Assembly (NCBI GenBank): GCA_963802795.1
Contig: CAWDJV010000003.1
Span: forward strand, 248,001 to 312,000
Origin: JAIBJN01 sp963802795
Lineage (GTDB): Bacteria > Actinomycetota > Thermoleophilia > Gaiellales > Gaiellaceae
DNA: 64,000 bases
Reading direction: 5' to 3'
Under the pieces are notes generated by a model that was given only the letters and a program-made list of their open reading frames with translations, searched no databases and had not been told where the DNA came from. Shown one piece after another: positions 34,961 through 44,976 of this stretch (positions within the stretch are counted from its first letter, which is position 1; every line of letters starts with the position of its first letter). The position numbers and the translations under genes are program-made.

Positions 34961-36510
34961 CCGAGTCCTACGACGTGATCGTGATCGGAACCGGGGCCGG
35001 AGGCGGCACGCTCGCCCGGCACCTTGCCCCCTCGGGGAAGCGCATCCTCCTCCTCGAGCGCGGCGACTGGCTTCCGAGAGAGCCTGAGAACTGGCTCTCG
35101 CAGTCCGTGTTCGTGGAGAACCGCTATGTCTCGCCGGACACGTGGTACGACGCGAAGGGGAAGCCGTTCCAGCCGCAGATTCACTACTTCGTCGGCGGCG
35201 CGACCAAGCTCTACGGCGCTGCGCTCTACCGGCTCAGGGCGGAGGACTTCGGCGAGCTTCGCCACCACGACGGGGTCTCGCCGGCCTGGCCGATCTCCTA
35301 CGACGAGCTCGAGCCGTACTACACGCAGGCGGAGCAGCTCTACCAGGTGCACGGGGCGCGCGGGGAAGACCCGACCGAGCCCCCCGCGAGCGCTCCCTAT
35401 CCTCACCCGGCCGTCTCGCACGAGCCGCGCATCCAGCAGCTGTCGGACGATCTGGCCGCGGCCGGCTACCGGCCGTTCCACGCGCCGTGCGGGATCCTGC
35501 TCAACGAGGCCAATCCGCCCTACAGCACGTGCGTCCGCTGCGCCAACTGCGACGGCTTTCCCTGCGTCCTCCACGCCAAGTCCGACGCCGAGGTGATCGG
35601 CGTGCGGCCCGCGCTCGAGCATCCGAACGTCACGCTGCTCACGAACGCGAAGGCGGTGAGGCTCGAGACGAACGAGGCCGGCACGGCGGTCACCGGGGTC
35701 GTCGTCGAGCACAACGGGGAGACGGAGACGTTCGCGGGTGAGCTCGTCGTCGTCTCGTGCGGTGCCGCGAACTCGGCGAGGCTGCTCCTCGAGTCGGCGA
35801 CCGACAAGCATCCGAACGGCCTCGCGAACGGGTCGGACCAGGTCGGCCGGAACTTCATGTTCCACGACAGCCAGGCGGTGCTCGCACTCTCCCGCGAGGA
35901 GAACCCGACCACGTATCAGAAGACCCTCGGGCTGAACGACTACTACTTCGCGACCGACGAGTTCGACTACCCGCTCGGGAACGTCCAGATGGTCGGCAAG
36001 TCGCAGGCGCCGATGTTCCGCGGCGAGAAGCCGGTCGAAACCAAGCTCGCGCCCCAGTGGACGCTCGAGCGAGTAGCGCGCCACGCGATCGACTTCTGGC
36101 TCTCGACCGAGGACCTGCCGCGGCCCGACAACCGCGTCACGGTCGACCGCGACGGCAAGCTGACGCTCAGCTACGCGGAGACGAACGCCGTCGCGAAGAA
36201 GCAGCTGTACGAGAAGGTGAAGTCGATCCTCGGGCAGCTCGACATGAACCCCGGTCACCTCGTCCACCGCTTCATGTACATGAAGACCGAGATTCCGGTC
36301 GCCGGGTGCGCGCACCAGGCCGGCACGTGCCGGTTCGGGAGCGATCCGGAGAGCTCGGTGCTCAACACCGACTGCCGGGCGCACGAGCTGGACAACCTCT
36401 ACGTCGTCGACACGAGCTTCTTCCCGAGCATCGGCGCCGTGAACCCGGCGCTGACCGCGATGGCCAACTCGCTTCGCGTAGGAGACCACCTGCTCGATCG
36501 ACTCGAGTAG
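34957..36510 (+). CDS. GMC-family FAD oxidoreductase
   Basis: 517 residues. FAD Rossmann motif VIGTGAGGGTLARHLAPSGK at the N-terminus, GGATKLYGAALYRLR as in GMC flavoproteins, and the C-terminal HQAGTCRFG with NPALTAMANSLRVGDHL. A cysteine-rich segment CVRCANCDGFPC near residue 190 is notable and could bind metal or form disulfides. The likely reaction is oxidation of a sugar or polyol alcohol with electrons passed to an acceptor. Overlaps GH15 by four bases; an MFS gene follows after 18 bases. Confidence 0.85.
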   Translation: MTESYDVIVIGTGAGGGTLARHLAPSGKRILLLERGDWLPREPENWLSQSVFVENRYVSPDTWYDAKGKPFQPQIHYFVGGATKLYGAALYRLRAEDFGELRHHDGVSPAWPISYDELEPYYTQAEQLYQVHGARGEDPTEPPASAPYPHPAVSHEPRIQQLSDDLAAAGYRPFHAPCGILLNEANPPYSTCVRCANCDGFPCVLHAKSDAEVIGVRPALEHPNVTLLTNAKAVRLETNEAGTAVTGVVVEHNGETETFAGELVVVSCGAANSARLLLESATDKHPNGLANGSDQVGRNFMFHDSQAVLALSREENPTTYQKTLGLNDYYFATDEFDYPLGNVQMVGKSQAPMFRGEKPVETKLAPQWTLERVARHAIDFWLSTEDLPRPDNRVTVDRDGKLTLSYAETNAVAKKQLYEKVKSILGQLDMNPGHLVHRFMYMKTEIPVAGCAHQAGTCRFGSDPESSVLNTDCRAHELDNLYVVDTSFFPSIGAVNPALTAMANSLRVGDHLLDRLE

Positions 36511-36528
36511 CTCGAGGCGGGACGCCTG

Positions 36529-37741
36529 ATGGCGACCAGGAACGAGAACACGACCGTCTATGCGGCCGGCGTCGTGCAGGGCATCGTCCTGGTCACGTTC
36601 CCGGCGGCGAGCACGATCTTCACCGACCCGTCGGAGTACGACCTCTCGAGCACGCAGTACGGGACCCTGTTCCTGCCTCAGGTCATCGCGGCGATCACCG
36701 CGGCCCTGCTGGGCGCATCCCTGAGCAAGCGCTTCGGCGCGAAGCGCGTCTACCTGGTGGGCCTGACCGCCAGCCTCGTCGCGATGGCTCTCCTCATTGT
36801 CAGCTCGTTCATCGCGGAGGACGCGCTCGCGTACTGGCTGCTGCTGCTGGCCACGGCGAGCCTGGGCGCCGGGTTCGGCCTTGCCGTGCCCACCCTGAAC
36901 ACGTTCGCCGCCGCGTTTCACCCTGCCGCGGTCGACCGCTCGATCCTCGTCCTCAACGCCCTGCTGGGGCTCGGCACCGTGCTGGCGCCGGTGTTCGTCG
37001 CCGTCTTCGTCGGCCTGGGGTTCTGGTGGGGGCTGCCGCTGACGTCGGCGATCATGCTGGGCGCTCTCCTCGCCGTGAGCCTGGGGCTTCCGCTCCGCGT
37101 CCAGACTGCCGCGCACCGCTGGTGCGCGGGAGGCGAAAGGGATTCCCACTCGATTCTGGGTCTACGCGGGATTCGCCGTGCTCTACGGCTTCTGCGAGAC
37201 CCTCAACGGCAACTGGTCGCAGCTGGACATGACCGACGAGCTGGGCGCGTCGACCACCGAGGCGGCCCTGGCCCTCACCGCGTTCTGGGGGATGGTCACC
37301 GTCGGCCGGGTGCTCTTCGCCGCGATCCAGCGGCGGTTCCCTTCGCGCCTGACCTTCCATCTGCTCCCGTTCGTGCTCGCCGGCGCCTTCGTGATCATCG
37401 CCGTCCTCCCCGACGACGAGCCGGCGCTCGGCGTGCTCGCCTTCGGCCTCGCCGGACTGGGCTGCTCGGCGCTTCTTCCCCTGACGATCAGCTTCGGCCA
37501 GGAGGAGCTCAAGGCGTTCGCGGCAGGGACGGCGGGGGGCGTGATCGCCTTCTACCAGCTCGGCTACGGCATCGCGGCCTTCGGCGTCGGCCCGCTCCTC
37601 AACGGCGGTGTCGGCCTTCCCACGATCTACGCCTTCTCGGCGGTGATCGCCGCCTGCATGGGAGTGTGGTCGTTCGCGGTGGCCCGCCGCCGGCCGAGCC
37701 CACCCGCGCTTCACCCGCGACTCGGGCATGCCGGCCGCTGA
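36529..37741 (+). CDS. MFS transporter (frame break near 37115)
   Basis: Twelve-helix MFS protein of about 403 residues. First half: FLPQVIAAITAALLGASLSK and RFGAKRVYLVGLTASL. The frame shifts by one base at about 37112-37125 (central loop), and the second half reads REAKGIPTRFWVYAGFAVLY and on to a stop at 37741. The break lies in the loop where sequence conservation is low, so its exact place is uncertain. Position after zwf-GH15-GMC suggests a sugar or sugar-acid carrier; the substrate is not proven. Confidence 0.75.
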
Positions 37742-37744
37742 CGT

Positions 37745-37761
37745 TCATCCCCTCTGGATGA
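37745..37761. promoter_or_regulatory. 17-bp palindrome motif, copy 4
   Basis: TCATCCCCTCTGGATGA, perfect arms, just after the MFS stop and upstream of the aldose epimerase region. Confidence 0.45.
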
Positions 37762-37766
37762 TGCTT

Positions 37767-37904
37767 TCAGGCGGCTGGTGCCGTGGAATGCACTCCAACG
37801 CGGACCGAAGCGGCGAAGAGGGCCAGCGTGAGCACCGTCCAAGCGGCACCACAAGCGATCCGCAGCACGATTCCGGCACTCGAGACGGTCACGAAACCGC
37901 TCAC
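37767..37904 (-). CDS. Possible 45-residue membrane peptide, doubtful
   Basis: A GTG at 37904 opens VSGFVTVSSAGIVLRIACGA then AWTVLTLALFAASVRVGVHS and TAPAA, one clear hydrophobic helix. No ribosome-binding site is visible upstream and it lies antisense to the leader of the epimerase gene. It may be a chance reading. Confidence 0.2.
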   Translation of the reverse strand: MSGFVTVSSAGIVLRIACGAAWTVLTLALFAASVRVGVHSTAPAA

Positions 37905-37935
37905 TTCGACCGCGGAGGAGAGGCGGCATGAGGCC

Positions 37936-38854
37936 GTGCGACCCGACGTGACCGCCTCTTCCGGCGAGCGGGTCGAGATCGCATTCCGAGCCCAGCGAGC
38001 CGTCGTCGACAGTGTCGGCGGCGGCTTGGCCTCGTACTCCGCGGCCGGCGGGGACGTGGTGGACGGCTACCCGGCCGACAGGCCGAGCACCTCGGGTCGC
38101 GGTCAGGTGCTGATCCCATGGCCGAATCGCCTGGAGGACGGGTCCTACGAGTTCGATGGACAAAGGCATCAGCTCCCGCTCAGCGAGCCGGAGAGGGGAA
38201 ACGCGATCCACGGCCTCGTGCGCTCGGAGCCCTGGACGGTCGGCGAGCGCGAGACGCACCGGGTGGTCATGGAGCATGTCCTGCGTCCACAGGCCTGGGT
38301 ACCCGTTCACGCTCTCGTTGGCCGTCGAGTACGCGCTCTCCGAGGGCGGACTGCGCGTGCGGACGACCGCGACGAACGCCGGACAGGCCGCGTGCCCGTT
38401 CGGAAGCGGTCAGCACCCATACGTGACGCTGGGGACGCCCGCCGTCGACTCGCTGGTTCTGAGCGCCCCGGGACGGACGGTCCTGATCGTGGACGAGCGT
38501 GGCATTCCGCGCGGGGCAGAGCCTGTCGACGGAACGGTGTACGACTTCCGGCGACCGCGAGAGATCGGTGCGACCATGCTCGACAACACGTTCACCGACC
38601 TGGTGCGGGGTCCGGATGGGCGTTCGCGCGTCGAGCTGCGCGATCCGAAGAGCCGCGCGGGCCTCACGTTCTGGGCCGACGAGAGCTATGGCTACCTGCA
38701 GCTTTTCACCGGAGACGCGCTTCCGGACGTTGCCCGTCGCAGCCTCGCCGTCGAGCCCATGACGTGTCCGCCGAATGCCTTCCGCAGCGGGGAGGCTCTG
38801 ATCCGACTCGAGCCCGGCGAGTCGTTCGCAAGCGCATGGGGCATTGTTCCTTGA
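37936..38854 (+). CDS. Aldose 1-epimerase family protein (frame break near 38295)
   Basis: A galactose-mutarotase-like beta-sandwich of about 300 residues. First frame: GGGLASYSAAGGDVVDGYPA, GQVLIPWPNRLEDGSYEFDG, ERGNAIHGLVRSEPW. A one-base change at about 38285-38300 leads to RPGYPFTLSLAVEYALSEGG, FGSGQHPYVTLG (catalytic-type histidine) and FWADESYGYLQLFTGDA. The start is unclear: GGAGGAG is best spaced for ATG 37928, which meets a stop seven codons on; GTG 37936 or 37948 keeps the frame. It interconverts sugar anomers, fitting the G6PDH/GH15 neighbourhood. Confidence 0.78.
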
Positions 38855-38888
38855 CGGGCTCGATGGGTTTCCGCCACCCTACGCTGCC

Positions 38889-40115
38889 GTGGCGCCCCTG
38901 GACGACCTTGAATCCCTCGTGCTCGTCCTCGCCGCGTCGAGCGTCGGCGCGGTCCTGTCGAGGCTGCACCACCGAGTGGTACTGCCCACCGTGGTTCTCG
39001 AGATCGTGCTCGGGATCATCATCGGCCCCGAGGTGCTCGGAATCGCGGAGATCGACACCTACATCAATTTCCTCGCCAACCTCGGGCTCGCGCTCCTCTT
39101 CTTCTTCGCCGGCCTCGAAGTGGTCGAGAAGCGTGTCCCTCGACAGTCGCTCGAACGTGGGACGCTGGGGTGGGGCATCTCGCTCGGGATCGGGCTCGCG
39201 CTCGGCGCCGTGCTGCACGGAGCCGGTCTCGACGCCGAGTGGTGGCTGCTCGCTGTCGCGCTGAGCACGACCTCGCTCGGCACGCTGGTCCCGATCCTCA
39301 GCGACGCCGGCCTGCTGCCGACACGGCTCGGCTCGGCGGTGCTCGGCACCGGCGTCGCCGGCGAGTTCTGGCCGATCGTCTTCATCTCGGTCTTCCTCAC
39401 CGGGGCCTACGGCGCCGTCGCCGAGGTGCTCCTTCTCGTTGCGTTCGGCGCGCTCGTCATGCTCGCCGCGGCTGCTGCGCTCCGCGCCCGCCCGCCCGGG
39501 CTCGTCCGCGTCCTCCAGCAGACCGTGCACACGACCGGTCAAGCCGCGGTACGAATGTCCGTTCTCCTGCTCGCCGCGCTCGTGCTCCTCGCAATCGAGG
39601 TGGGCTTCGACTTCGTGCTCGGTGCGTTCGCGGCGGGCCTGGTCGTGGGTCTCACCCTCGGCAGCCCCCGGGGTGAGCCCGTCCGGATGAGGTTGGAAGG
39701 GATCGGGTTCGGGTTCCTGATCCCGGTCTACTTCGTCGCGACCGGGATGACCTTCGACCTGGACAGCCTGCTCAGCCCGACCGGGCTCGGGCTGGCCGCC
39801 CTCTTCCTCTCCCTCCTGGTCGTCGTCCGCGGCGCGTCCTCGTTTCTCTGGCTCCGCGATCTGGGTGGCCGAGAGACGCTCAGCCTCGCGTTGTTCGGCG
39901 CGACGGGCCTGCCGTTGATCGTCGCGATCGTCGGGATCGGCACGCAGCATGGGGCCATCGCCGCGGATGTCGGCACTTCCCTCATCGGCGCCGGGATGAT
40001 CTCGGTCCTTCTCTTCCCGCTCCTCGCCATCACGATCGCGGGCCGGGGCGCCCCGGCCGCGGCGGTCCCGTCCCCCTCGCTGGAGGAGGGCGAGTCGCCG
40101 CTGGGCGAGTACTGA
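38889..40115 (+). CDS. CPA2-family cation/proton antiporter (KefB/Na+/H+ exchanger type)
   Basis: About 408 residues, twelve or more helices: LESLVLVLAASSVGAVLSRL, VLEIVLGIIIGPEVLG, LGLALLFFFAGLEV and LVPILSDAGLLPT, the core helices of Na_H_Exchanger domains. No C-terminal TrkA-N domain. The GTG at 38889 is preferred because earlier starts overlap the epimerase gene. It exchanges Na+ or K+ for protons, probably for pH or potassium balance. Confidence 0.82.
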   Translation: MAPLDDLESLVLVLAASSVGAVLSRLHHRVVLPTVVLEIVLGIIIGPEVLGIAEIDTYINFLANLGLALLFFFAGLEVVEKRVPRQSLERGTLGWGISLGIGLALGAVLHGAGLDAEWWLLAVALSTTSLGTLVPILSDAGLLPTRLGSAVLGTGVAGEFWPIVFISVFLTGAYGAVAEVLLLVAFGALVMLAAAAALRARPPGLVRVLQQTVHTTGQAAVRMSVLLLAALVLLAIEVGFDFVLGAFAAGLVVGLTLGSPRGEPVRMRLEGIGFGFLIPVYFVATGMTFDLDSLLSPTGLGLAALFLSLLVVVRGASSFLWLRDLGGRETLSLALFGATGLPLIVAIVGIGTQHGAIAADVGTSLIGAGMISVLLFPLLAITIAGRGAPAAAVPSPSLEEGESPLGEY

Positions 40116-40215
40116 CCCCGCCGGTTCGTTTCCTGCGGCTTAGAGCGCCACGCTCACCGGGAAACTCGCGAGCCACCCCCCGAAGGAATTGGGGATACCA
40201 CTAGGACCGCCCGCC

Positions 40216-40611
40216 TCAAGCGAGCGCCTTCCGCTTGATCTCGTCGAACTCGACTTGTGAGATCGCCCCGCTGTCGAGCAGGCCCTTCGCCTTCTCGATC
40301 TCGGCAGCGGCGCCGCCGCTACCGGCGCTCTGCCTGACGTAGTCGTCGAATTGCTGTTGCTGGGCCTGCGCCCGCTGCACGTTCCGGTCGGCCATCCCTT
40401 GGTGGTTCGCGATCAGGTAGAGAAAGACGCCGAGGAACGGGGCGACGATCAGGAAGATCACCCAGAGCACCTTCTTCCCGCCGCCTGCATCGTGCCGGCG
40501 GAAGAGGTCGGCGAAGCAGGTGATCAAGAGCCAGAACCAGATCACCCACGCGAAGAAGACGAACATCGTCCACAACACCTCTAGGAACGGGTAGTCGGCC
40601 GCGAGGAGCAT
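40216..40611 (-). CDS. PLDc_N/SHOCT small membrane protein
   Basis: 131 residues. Two hydrophobic helices at about residues 8-35 and 48-68 (VLWVIFLIVAPFLGVFLYLI) form a PLDc_N-type domain. A glutamine-rich linker and a SHOCT motif follow (KGLLDSGAISQVEFDEIKRK). GGAGGTGAG precedes the ATG. Such proteins are common in actinobacteria, with no defined role. It diverges from cydA, and two copies of the 17-bp palindrome lie in the shared 220-base gap. Confidence 0.8.
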   Translation of the reverse strand: MLLAADYPFLEVLWTMFVFFAWVIWFWLLITCFADLFRRHDAGGGKKVLWVIFLIVAPFLGVFLYLIANHQGMADRNVQRAQAQQQQFDDYVRQSAGSGGAAAEIEKAKGLLDSGAISQVEFDEIKRKALA

Positions 40612-40678
40612 CCAATCTCACCTCCAGTTCAGTGTTTTGTGCCGTCAAACAGCCTCCTCGACTCCGCGCCGCAGCACA

Positions 40679-40695
40679 TCACCCGCTTGGGATGA
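40679..40695. promoter_or_regulatory. 17-bp palindrome motif, copy 5 (PLDc_N/cydA gap)
   Basis: TCACCCGCTTGGGATGA, matching TCAYCC-N5-GGATGA, 68 bases upstream of the PLDc_N/SHOCT gene. Confidence 0.4.
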
Positions 40696-40775
40696 TCCGG
40701 CTCGAGCGCCGCAGACCACGGGTGATGCCGGAGTCCACGCCCTTCGGGAACCCGAAGCGCGACCCTTCCCTGCCT

Positions 40776-40792
40776 TCATCCCCTTGGGATGA
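40776..40792. promoter_or_regulatory. 17-bp palindrome motif, copy 6 (before cydA)
   Basis: TCATCCCCTTGGGATGA, perfect arms, 40 bases upstream of the cydA ATG. Confidence 0.5.
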
Positions 40793-40832
40793 TTCCTCTA
40801 GCCGAGGCGGCTGGCACGATCACGCGTGGACC

Positions 40833-42244
40833 ATGAGCACGCTCGCGTCCACGGCGGTAGAGCTCGCCCGCTGGCAATTCGCGCTGACGACGCTCTTCCA
40901 CTTCATCTTCGTCCCGCTGACACTCGGGCTGGCGCCGTTTCTGGCGGTGATGCAGACGCTCTGGCACCGCACGCGCGACGAGAAGTGGCTGCGCCTGACG
41001 CACTTCTTCGGGACGCTCTTCCTGATCAACTTCGCGATCGGCGTCGCGACCGGCCTCGTCATGGAGTTCCAGTTCGGCATGAACTGGTCGGCCTTCTCCG
41101 CCTACGTCGGCGACGTCTTCGGCTCGCCGCTCGCGATCGAGGGCCTCGGAGCGTTCATGCTCGAGGCGACGTTCATCGGCCTGTGGATCTTCGGCTGGAA
41201 CCGGCTCTCGCCCAAGGTGCACCTCGCGACGATCTACCTGGTCTGGCTCGGGACCTGGCTCTCGGCGTACTTCATCCTCGTCGGCGAACTCCTGGATGCA
41301 GCACCCGGTCGGCTACGAGCTCAACTCGCAGACCGGCCGGGCGGAGGCGAACGACATCTTCCAGATCCTCTTCCAGGGGTTCGTCCTCTTCGCCTGGGGG
41401 CACGCCATCCTGGCCGGGATCTTGACCGCCGGCTTCCTCGTGCTCGGCGTGGCCTGCTGGCACCTGCGACGCGGCAGGAACGTCGACGTCTTCCGCGGCG
41501 CGGCGAAGCTCGCGATCATCGTCGTGCTGCCCGTCTCGTTCCTCCAGCTCGGGCTCGGGAGCGAGTTCGGCGTCGAGGCGACGGACGTTCAGCCAATGAA
41601 GATCGCCGCCACCGAGGCGCTGTGGGACACCGAGGAGCCGGCCGGGTTCTCGCTCTTCCAGATCGGAGGCTTCACGCAGGACGACCAGACGCCGTCCTTC
41701 GACATCGAGGTCCCCGGCCTGCTCTCGTTCCTCGCCACGAACTCGTTCAAGGGCCAGGTGGTCGGCATCGAACGAGCTCCAGTCCCAGGCCGAGCAGCAG
41801 TACGGGCCCGGGAACTACATCCCCGACGTCCGCCTCGTCTACTGGAGCATGCGCGTCATGGCGTACCTGGGGACGCTGATGTTACTCCTCGCGCTCTGGG
41901 GTGCCTGGCTCCTCCGGCGCGGGACGCTCGAGCGCGCCAAGTGGTTTCAGCGGGCGGCCCTCGCTGGGATCGCGTTCCCCTTCCTCGCCAACTTCGCCGG
42001 CTGGATCCTCACGGAGGCCGGGCGGCAGCCGTGGGTCGTCTACGGGCTCCTGAAGACCGAGGACGCGGTCTCGGGCACGGTGAGCGCATGGACGGTCGGC
42101 CTCAGCCTGGGCGTGTTCGCGTCCCTCTACCTGGTCCTCGGCCTGGTCGACCTCTATCTCATGCGGCGCTACGCCCGTTTCGATCCTCCCGAGATCGGAC
42201 GCGAGCCGGCGGAGGGAGCGCCGCAGCCGGCGCCTGGGTACTAG
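40833..42244 (+). CDS. cydA: Cytochrome bd oxidase subunit I (frame breaks near 41284 and 41770)
   Basis: About 470 residues. ATG 40833 gives MSTLASTAVELARWQFALTT; the haem ligand histidine lies in TTLFHFIFVPLTLG, the second in WGHAILAGILTAGF, and the methionine in WSMRVMAYLG. One extra G at 41282-41285 and another at 41770 break the frame. Without them the protein reads VANSWMQHPVGYELN and VGINELQSQAEQQYGPG, as in the family. The quinol-binding loop is of the short type. Reduces oxygen to water with high affinity. First gene of cydABDC. Confidence 0.92.
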
Positions 42245-42247
42245 GCC

Positions 42248-43295
42248 ATGACCCTCGAGATCCTCTGGTTCGTGCTGCTCGCCTTCTTCTGGACGGGGTA
42301 CTTCGTCACCGAGGGCTTCGACTTCGGGGTCGGGATGCTGCTCCCCGTCCTGGGCAGGGAGGAGGGCGACCGGCAGACGATGTTCGAGTCGATCGGCCCG
42401 CTCTGGGACGGGAACGAGGTCTGGCTCGTCATCGCCGGAGGGGCGACCTTCGCCGCCTTCCCGGTCTGGTACGCGACGATGTTCTCGGGCTTCTACCTCG
42501 CGCTCCTCCTCATCCTGCTGCTCCTGATCGTGCGTGTTCTCTCCTTCGAGTGGCGCGCGAAAGCGGACAGCCCCCGCTGGAAGGCCGTTCTGGACCTGGA
42601 TGAACACGATCGGGTCGGTCGGCGCGCCCCTGCTCTGGGGCATCGCGCTCGCGAGCCTGCTCCACGGGGTTCCCATCGCGTCGGACCAGAGCTTCGCCGG
42701 GGACTTCGGCGACCTCTTCACCGGCTACACGATCCTCGCCGGGATCGCGGTCTGCCTCCTCTTCGCCCTCCATGGGGCGGTCTTCCTCAGCCTCCGCACG
42801 CTCGGAGACCTGCGCGAGCGCGCCGGGCACACGGCGTCGCGCCTCGCGCCGGCGGCCGCGATCGTGGGCGCAGGCTTCCTCGTCTGGACGCTCGTCGTCG
42901 CTCGCGACGTGAACGACAAGGGCGTCTTCCCGGGCATCCTCCCCGTCGCCGTGGCCGCGGTCGCCGCCGTCGGGGCGATCTTCCTCGCGCGGGCGCGGAA
43001 GGAGCGGTGGGCGTTCGCCGCCACGGCGCTGACGATCGTCGCGGTCGTCGTCACGCTCTTCGTCAGCCTCTACCCGCGCGTCATGGTGTCGGATCCCGAG
43101 TTCGCCAACAGCCTCACGATCGACAACGCCTCCTCGGCCGAGTACTCGCTCAAGGTGATGACGGTCGTCGCGGCCGTGCTCGTCCCGGTGATACTGCTCT
43201 ACCAGGCGTGGACGTACCACGTCTTCCGCGCCCGGCTGGGCGGCGAGGACGCCGGGAGCCCGGTCGATCTGCTCGCGCGGAAGACCGGCGGCTAG
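42248..43295 (+). CDS. cydB: Cytochrome bd oxidase subunit II (frame break near 42584)
   Basis: About 348 residues. It opens MTLEILWFVLLAFFWTGYFV and has the family signature EGFDFGVGMLLPVLGR plus WDGNEVWLVIAGGATFAAFP. The frame changes by one base at about 42580-42590, after which FWTWMNTIGSVGAPLLWG continues the protein. The start is three bases after the cydA stop. It completes the bd oxidase heterodimer. Confidence 0.9.
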
Positions 43296-43301
43296 GGGCC
43301 C

Positions 43302-44976
43302 GTGGGGCTCGTCGACCCGCGCCTTCTCCGCCGCGCGCGGGCGGCGCGCGTCATGCTCGTCATCGACTCGGTGCTGGCCGTCGTCGCCGCGCTCCTCGTC
43401 CTCGCCCAGGCGGTCCTGATCGCGTACGTCGCCGCCCGCGGCTTCGGCGGCGCGTCCCTCGGCGAGCTGACCGTCCCGCTCGTCCTGCTCGTCGCGGTGG
43501 CCGCCGGGCGCGCGGCGGCGGCGTGGGGCTTCGAGGTCGTGGGACGCCGCGCCGCGACCGACGTGCTCTCGCGGCTCCGGCTCGAGGTCGTCGGACGGAG
43601 GCTCCGCGACGACCCGGCCGCGCTCGACGGGGCCGAGAGCGCCGCGGTCGCCACGGCGGCGGTCGCGGGGGTCGAGGCGCTCGAGACGACGTTCGCCCGC
43701 TATCTGCCGCAGGTCGTGCTGGCGGTCGTGGTCCCTATCGCCGTGATCGCCTTCGTCGCCTCGATCGACCTCGTCTCGGCCGGCCTGATGCTGCTCACGC
43801 TTCCGCTCGTGCCCGTCTTCATGTGGCTCGTCGGCCGCTACACGGAGAGGCGCGCCCGCGAGCGCTGGCAGACGCTGTCGCAGCTCGCGACGCACTTCCT
43901 CGACGTCGTGCGCGGCCTGCCGACGCTCCGCGCCTTCAACCGCGGCGAGGCGCAGGCGGGCCGAATCGCCGAGGTGAGCGACAGGTACCGGCGCGCGACG
44001 ATGGGCACGTTGCGCGTCGCCTTCCTCTCCGGGGCGGTGCTCGAGCTCGCGGCGACGCTCGGCATCGCGCTCGTTGCCGTGACCGTCGGCGTTCGCCTCG
44101 TCAATGGAGGCATCGGCCTCGAGGCGGCCCTGACAGTGCTGGTGCTCGCGCCCGAGCTCTACTTGCCCCTGCGGAATCTCGCGGCCCAGTTCCACGCGAG
44201 CGCGGACGGCCTTGCGGTTGCCGAGCGGCTCCTCGCCCTCGTCGAGGGCCAGCCCGCGGCCGGATCGGGCGTTCGACGCCGCGCCGAGCCCGCGGGCTGT
44301 GCCCGTGCGGTTGGAAGGAGTCTCGTTCACGTACCCGGGCCGCGAGGGCGAGGTGCTCGACGCGGTCGACCTCGAGCTCGCTCCCGGCGAGACTGTCGCG
44401 CTCGTCGGCCCGAGCGGAGGCGGCAAGAGCACGGTCGCCTCGCTCCTCCTGCGTCTCGCCGAGCCGACGCGAGGGCGGGTGACGGCCGGCGGCGTCGACC
44501 TCGCCGTGTGCGACGCGGCCGCCTGGCGGTCGCAGCTCGCCTGGGTGCCGCAGCACCCCACCCTCTTCCGCGGCACGCTGGCCGAGAACATCCGGCTCGG
44601 CGACACCTCCGCCGACTCCGAGCGGGTTCGGGCCGCGGCCGAGCTGGCCGGCGCCGATGCCTTCATCCGCGCGTTGCCGGACGCCTACGAGACGACCGTG
44701 GGCGACGGCGGGCGCCTGCTCTCGGCCGGGGAGCGCCGGCGGGTCGCCCTCGCGCGGGCGTTCCTGCGCGACGCGCCGCTCGTCATCCTCGACGAGCCGA
44801 CTGCGGATCTGGATCCCGCGAGCGCAGAGATCGTCGGCGAGGCGATTGCAAGGCTGAGCGGGCGCCGAACGATGCTCCTCATCAGCCACCGGCCACAGCA
44901 CGCGGGCCTGGCCGACCGCGTCGTCCGGCTCGAGGCAGGGCGGATCGTCCAAGCCGCGGCGGCGGAGGCGGCATGA
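43302..44976 (+). CDS. cydD: CydD ABC exporter subunit (frame break near 44265)
   Basis: About 558 residues: six-helix ABC transmembrane domain, then an ATPase domain. The frame changes around 44250-44300, between LLALVEGQPAAG and PVRLEGVSFTYPGREGEVLD, in the non-conserved linker. ATPase motifs: Walker A GPSGGGKST, LLSAGERRRVALARAF (signature, with SAGE in place of SGGQ), Walker B LVILDEPTADLD. With CydC it exports glutathione/cysteine-type thiols needed for bd oxidase assembly. GTG start seven bases after cydB. Confidence 0.88.
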
